7,654 bases of DNA from Promicromonosporaceae bacterium (GTDB taxonomy: Bacteria; Actinomycetota; Actinomycetes; Actinomycetales; Cellulomonadaceae), in contig WRIF01000064.1 in NCBI GenBank assembly GCA_009782865.1, forward strand, positions 1-7,654, given 5' to 3'. This document shows positions 6,601-7,654 of the stretch, piece by piece. Below the pieces are notes generated by a model. That model was given only the letters and a program-made list of their open reading frames with translations. It was not told the origin of the DNA and did not search any database. The first letter of the stretch is position 1. Every line of letters starts with the position of its first letter. Both the position numbers and the translations under genes were made by a program.

Positions 6601-7654
6601 CGACACCGTGATCGGTGCCCTGTCTGCCAACTTCCGGATGCAGCTGGCCTTCCAGGTCGGCTTCCAGACCACCTACTTCATGGAGGCCCCCGTGGCCCCC
6701 GAACTCGGTGGCGACCGTGACCCCCTGTGGGACACCGCGGTTTGGGAGCACACCGGCCACCGTCAGCAGGGTGCGGCCCCGGCCGGGGTGGGCGCTCGCG
6801 CGGACTTCGCCACCCTCTGGGTAGCAGGCGGCGCCGAGGCGCTCGACCCGCGCGACGGCTCGGTAGTGAACGTCGACACCCTCTTCGTCCGCGCAGAGGT
6901 CACCGACGATGACATCAACAACGTCAGCGCCGAACGCCACAACCAGGACTCCATCGAGGTGTTCCTCGACCTGGGCAACGCCAAGGCCGGTTCCTACCGC
7001 GACGTTGGCGACCTGCAGTTCCGCTTCCAGGCGATCGAGACCTCCTGGGTCCGCGAGGGTACGCCCACGCTGCCCAACGCCGAGGTCATGCCCCCCGGCT
7101 TCTCCCACGGCGCCGGTAACCTGGCCAACCAGCGGGCGCGTCTGCACCAGCTGCACGTCCAGATGACCTACGACGAGCAGGGCGAACCGACCGGCTACAT
7201 CGTGGAGGCCGAGATTGGCCTGTGGTTCTTCAACGAGCACCCCTCGCCGGACAACTCGGTGTCGGCCATCAACGCCTTCCACGGCTTCGACCTGCAGGTC
7301 AACGACGCGCGTTCCCCGCAGAACTCGCGTCAGGCCGTCTGGGTCTGGTCCAACCCGAACACCACGGGCTGGTCCGTCACCACCAACTGGGGCGTCGCCC
7401 AGCAGGTTTCGATCTGTGCGGTTGATGGTCTGGGTGACCTGTGGTCGAATGACCCGTTGTGTGTCGAGCCGGATGTCACCTTTGGTGCCGACCGTCTTGG
7501 TGTGCGTCGTGGGAACCGGTTCTTTAAGAATCTGGAGTTGGTTGGTGGTACTGCTGAGATTACGTTTACGTTTGGTCGTGAGGCTGATGAGGTGTTCATT
7601 GGTGACTGGAACGGGGACGGGATCGATACTCCGGCTATCAGGCGTGGGAACCGC
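3557..7654 (+). CDS. Secreted multidomain GH10 endo-1,4-beta-xylanase (3' partial)
   Basis: The frame is open for 1366 codons to the window edge. It would hydrolyse beta-1,4-xylan outside the cell by the retaining GH10 mechanism. Residues 1-39 are a signal peptide (basic n-region, hydrophobic ALGIAGSLALTMAMA, PAAA cut before Asp40); 40-75 is an acidic Pro/Ala linker. CBM22/CBM4_9-like domains follow at about 88-240 and 249-409. GH10 spans about 419-873: HFNSITNENHMK (Glu455, Asn456, Lys459), HVLVWHSQ (His544, Trp548, His549), WEVVNE with acid/base Glu630, NDYNTE (722-727), GHQFH (Gln756, His758), VTELDV with nucleophile Glu796, and VWGLHDARSW (Trp843, Trp851). All key residues are present. 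The catalytic domain is longer than the usual 320-350 residues because of insertions. A degenerate CBM9-like segment (893-1040) and a fuller CBM9 (1044-1280) follow, then the Cys-linked propeller module from residue 1286. The modular order resembles large Thermotoga and clostridial xylanases. It has its own promoter. Confidence 0.93.
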   Translation, partial: MKATNRPSRRLSQRASRHLALGIAGSLALTMAMATPAAADYPEPAEAPAEEAVYEAPETLAAPEAAGYVGIDPLLSWEEVFTPFERIDFAGLDFDDDGAALWIGDTGWRRDGDAEMEILEEDGLSFLSFTRPNATQVWQGITGPYNLVQGDVLEFRALARLAEESTGTVNASFRANTATGWPLVAANPVFPLSTEWIEITQRLTVPAAQDGGRVVFSALGPGGTEDDVIHLANIEIDVVTTVAVGDSDVIAGFDGWIPRSGPDARHPRHGHLGDPIVDPSLLPTLAPVAGPNGAEALAVTNRQSNLASAQIDMLGRIMPTSWVTFSADLRFLDAGVSGPLTLARNTAINNPPTMGVGNLCPAFQVTDDWASFECSFAMPQGQIVKWFYLNSEAGNTADFAMANVSFEFISPVFPELPPLYSFMDGIPLGMAIDYNETFGVDGDLVTTHFNSITNENHMKPEAWFQSQIAGGGSGNPVVGIGGNAAFPTDPSYRWDFTRISGPGVGTPADHGPAGITWDNGFRIHPQAIATMEFAVENGLGMFGHVLVWHSQVPEWFFMVDPSGANGPVDTTLLVAANGTPAPGWTRDEVRAEMLVRMENHMWNVNHAITSHWGLYGSDTNPFTSWEVVNEIVGPVVHDLANSTSTMAGSPTLTRPASLGGGSWPAGTSELRNTHWARTVGGDFSHWAFYFANNQINGEFNVAGSATNPVGVDAPSRIHLWNNDYNTERDQLKLGRMISLTEHKIRSGIVMDGMGHQFHVSSTVNVNGMRTALNLTTDMNNRLAADGFHTVVTGVTELDVVFDGNAGNLQTRLDSQGWYFYQAFNIFREWNEQNPGKFAYLTVWGLHDARSWRTAGIPIIWDEARLPKPAFWGAAGNPGATPEGIANGWPRLPLQIQTLDVFAGAPSAADADFGTADWGSTPTRGLGLAGDVVLRQIAGAGGSLVVLATVADAVDTLEIDYQFSPSALITIGRDGAVTGNATATVREVAGGWEAIIHVPHTIGAGNPDLDIRGLAGDTVIGALSANFRMQLAFQVGFQTTYFMEAPVAPELGGDRDPLWDTAVWEHTGHRQQGAAPAGVGARADFATLWVAGGAEALDPRDGSVVNVDTLFVRAEVTDDDINNVSAERHNQDSIEVFLDLGNAKAGSYRDVGDLQFRFQAIETSWVREGTPTLPNAEVMPPGFSHGAGNLANQRARLHQLHVQMTYDEQGEPTGYIVEAEIGLWFFNEHPSPDNSVSAINAFHGFDLQVNDARSPQNSRQAVWVWSNPNTTGWSVTTNWGVAQQVSICAVDGLGDLWSNDPLCVEPDVTFGADRLGVRRGNRFFKNLELVGGTAEITFTFGREADEVFIGDWNGDGIDTPAIRRGNR
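4811..6175 (+). other. GH10 catalytic domain
   Basis: Residues 419-873. The acid/base Glu630 codon is at 5444 and the nucleophile Glu796 codon at 5942. Compared with a minimal GH10 barrel there are extra segments near residues 466-520 (Gly/Pro-rich, after the first substrate-binding strand), 558-584 (after VPEWF) and 634-669 (after the acid/base strand). The last is followed by LRNTHW, which corresponds to the conserved LRNSxW segment. The domain ends with PKPAFW, the usual GH10 C-terminal motif. Confidence 0.92.
6233..6679 (+). other. Degenerate CBM9-like segment
   Basis: Residues 893-1040 lie between GH10 and the clear CBM9. LVVLATVADA...DTLEIDYQF resembles the CBM9 pattern LYVLAEVTD...DSVEIFVD, and GWEAIIHVPH resembles the strand G-VVEAAIPW near the CBM9 C terminus. 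The expected aromatic residues and the D-x-D-x-x-Y/F segment are not evident, so it may be a decayed first copy of a tandem CBM9 or only a related beta-sandwich. Assignment is inferred. Confidence 0.4.
6686..7396 (+). other. CBM9 xylan/cellulose-end-binding module
   Basis: Residues 1044-1280. The start DPLWDTAVW corresponds to the typical 'D-x-x-WD-A' opening. ADFATLWVAGG...LFVRAEVTDDD, then NQDSIEVFLDLGNAKAGSYRDVGDLQFRFQ, match the conserved CBM9 core. GYIVEAEIGLWFF and GFDLQVNDARSP near residue 1250 match its end. CBM9 modules typically bind reducing ends or chains of xylan and cellulose. Confidence 0.85.
7412..7654 (+). repeat. Start of the shared Cys-linker and propeller module in the xylanase
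   Basis: ICAVDGLGDLWSNDPLCV followed by TFGADRLGVRRGN...FTFGREADEVFIGDWNGDGIDTPAIRRGN mirrors gene 1 (CAYEGLEHLYADDPLCV, FGADRLAVRRGN, DEVFMGDWNGNGIDTPAVRRGN). Over the last 90 bases, compared codon by codon with 2399-2488, I count 72 identical bases (80 percent). The calcium-loop-like DWNGDGID is intact. The module continues beyond the window. Confidence 0.85.

Noticed and set aside
3578..7282. Very long open frame on the minus strand across the xylanase gene
   Set aside because: It lies antisense to a clear GH10/CBM gene with intact motifs. Long antisense frames are expected in GC-rich coding DNA; the translation is Gly/Val/Arg/Asp-rich, low in complexity and has no family motif.

Overview
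The window looks like part of a GC-rich actinobacterial chromosome. The coding sequence is strongly GC-biased at third codon positions, the proteins are large secreted modular proteins of Gram-positive type, the Ig-like repeats are of a kind common in Actinobacteria, and the terminators are GC-rich hairpins with little or no T-tract. Genus cannot be assigned from the sequence alone. Both genes lie on the plus strand and both are cut by the window edges.

Layout. (1) Positions 1-2996 hold the 3' part of a large extracellular protein. It has a beta-solenoid region with GTITI...AGIGGG repeats, then two Ig-like domains, then five exact 45-residue propeller-type (FG-GAP/VCBS-like) repeats at the very C terminus. 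No catalytic motif is visible. (2) Positions 2997-3556 are a non-coding gap. In order it holds a five-unit degenerate 14-nt tandem repeat, GC-rich terminator hairpins, a featureless stretch, then an AT-richer regulatory block. That block has palindromes with LacI/GalR-type AAACGTTT cores, a promoter-like pair, two leader hairpins and a possible 19-codon leader peptide whose stop overlaps the next start. (3) Positions 3557-7654 hold the 5' 1366 codons of a secreted multidomain GH10 endo-1,4-beta-xylanase: signal peptide, two CBM22/CBM4_9-like domains, GH10, a degenerate CBM9-like segment, CBM9, and then the start of the same propeller module that ends gene 1. This gene runs off the right edge without a stop.

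How the parts fit. The xylanase would attack xylan outside the cell, helped by its binding modules. Both proteins share a C-terminal cassette: a Cys-flanked linker followed by propeller repeats. It has visibly different codon usage from the rest of each gene. Neither protein shows an LPXTG motif or transmembrane tail in the part visible, although the xylanase C terminus is outside the window. I infer that the cassette is a shared cell-surface-retention or assembly module, by analogy with other C-terminal sorting and anchoring domains. The palindromes around the xylanase promoter suggest control by a sugar-responsive LacI-family repressor that is not encoded here. The most interesting observations are the shared C-terminal cassette with its compositional boundary, the promoter operator cluster, and the ATGA-coupled leader ORF.
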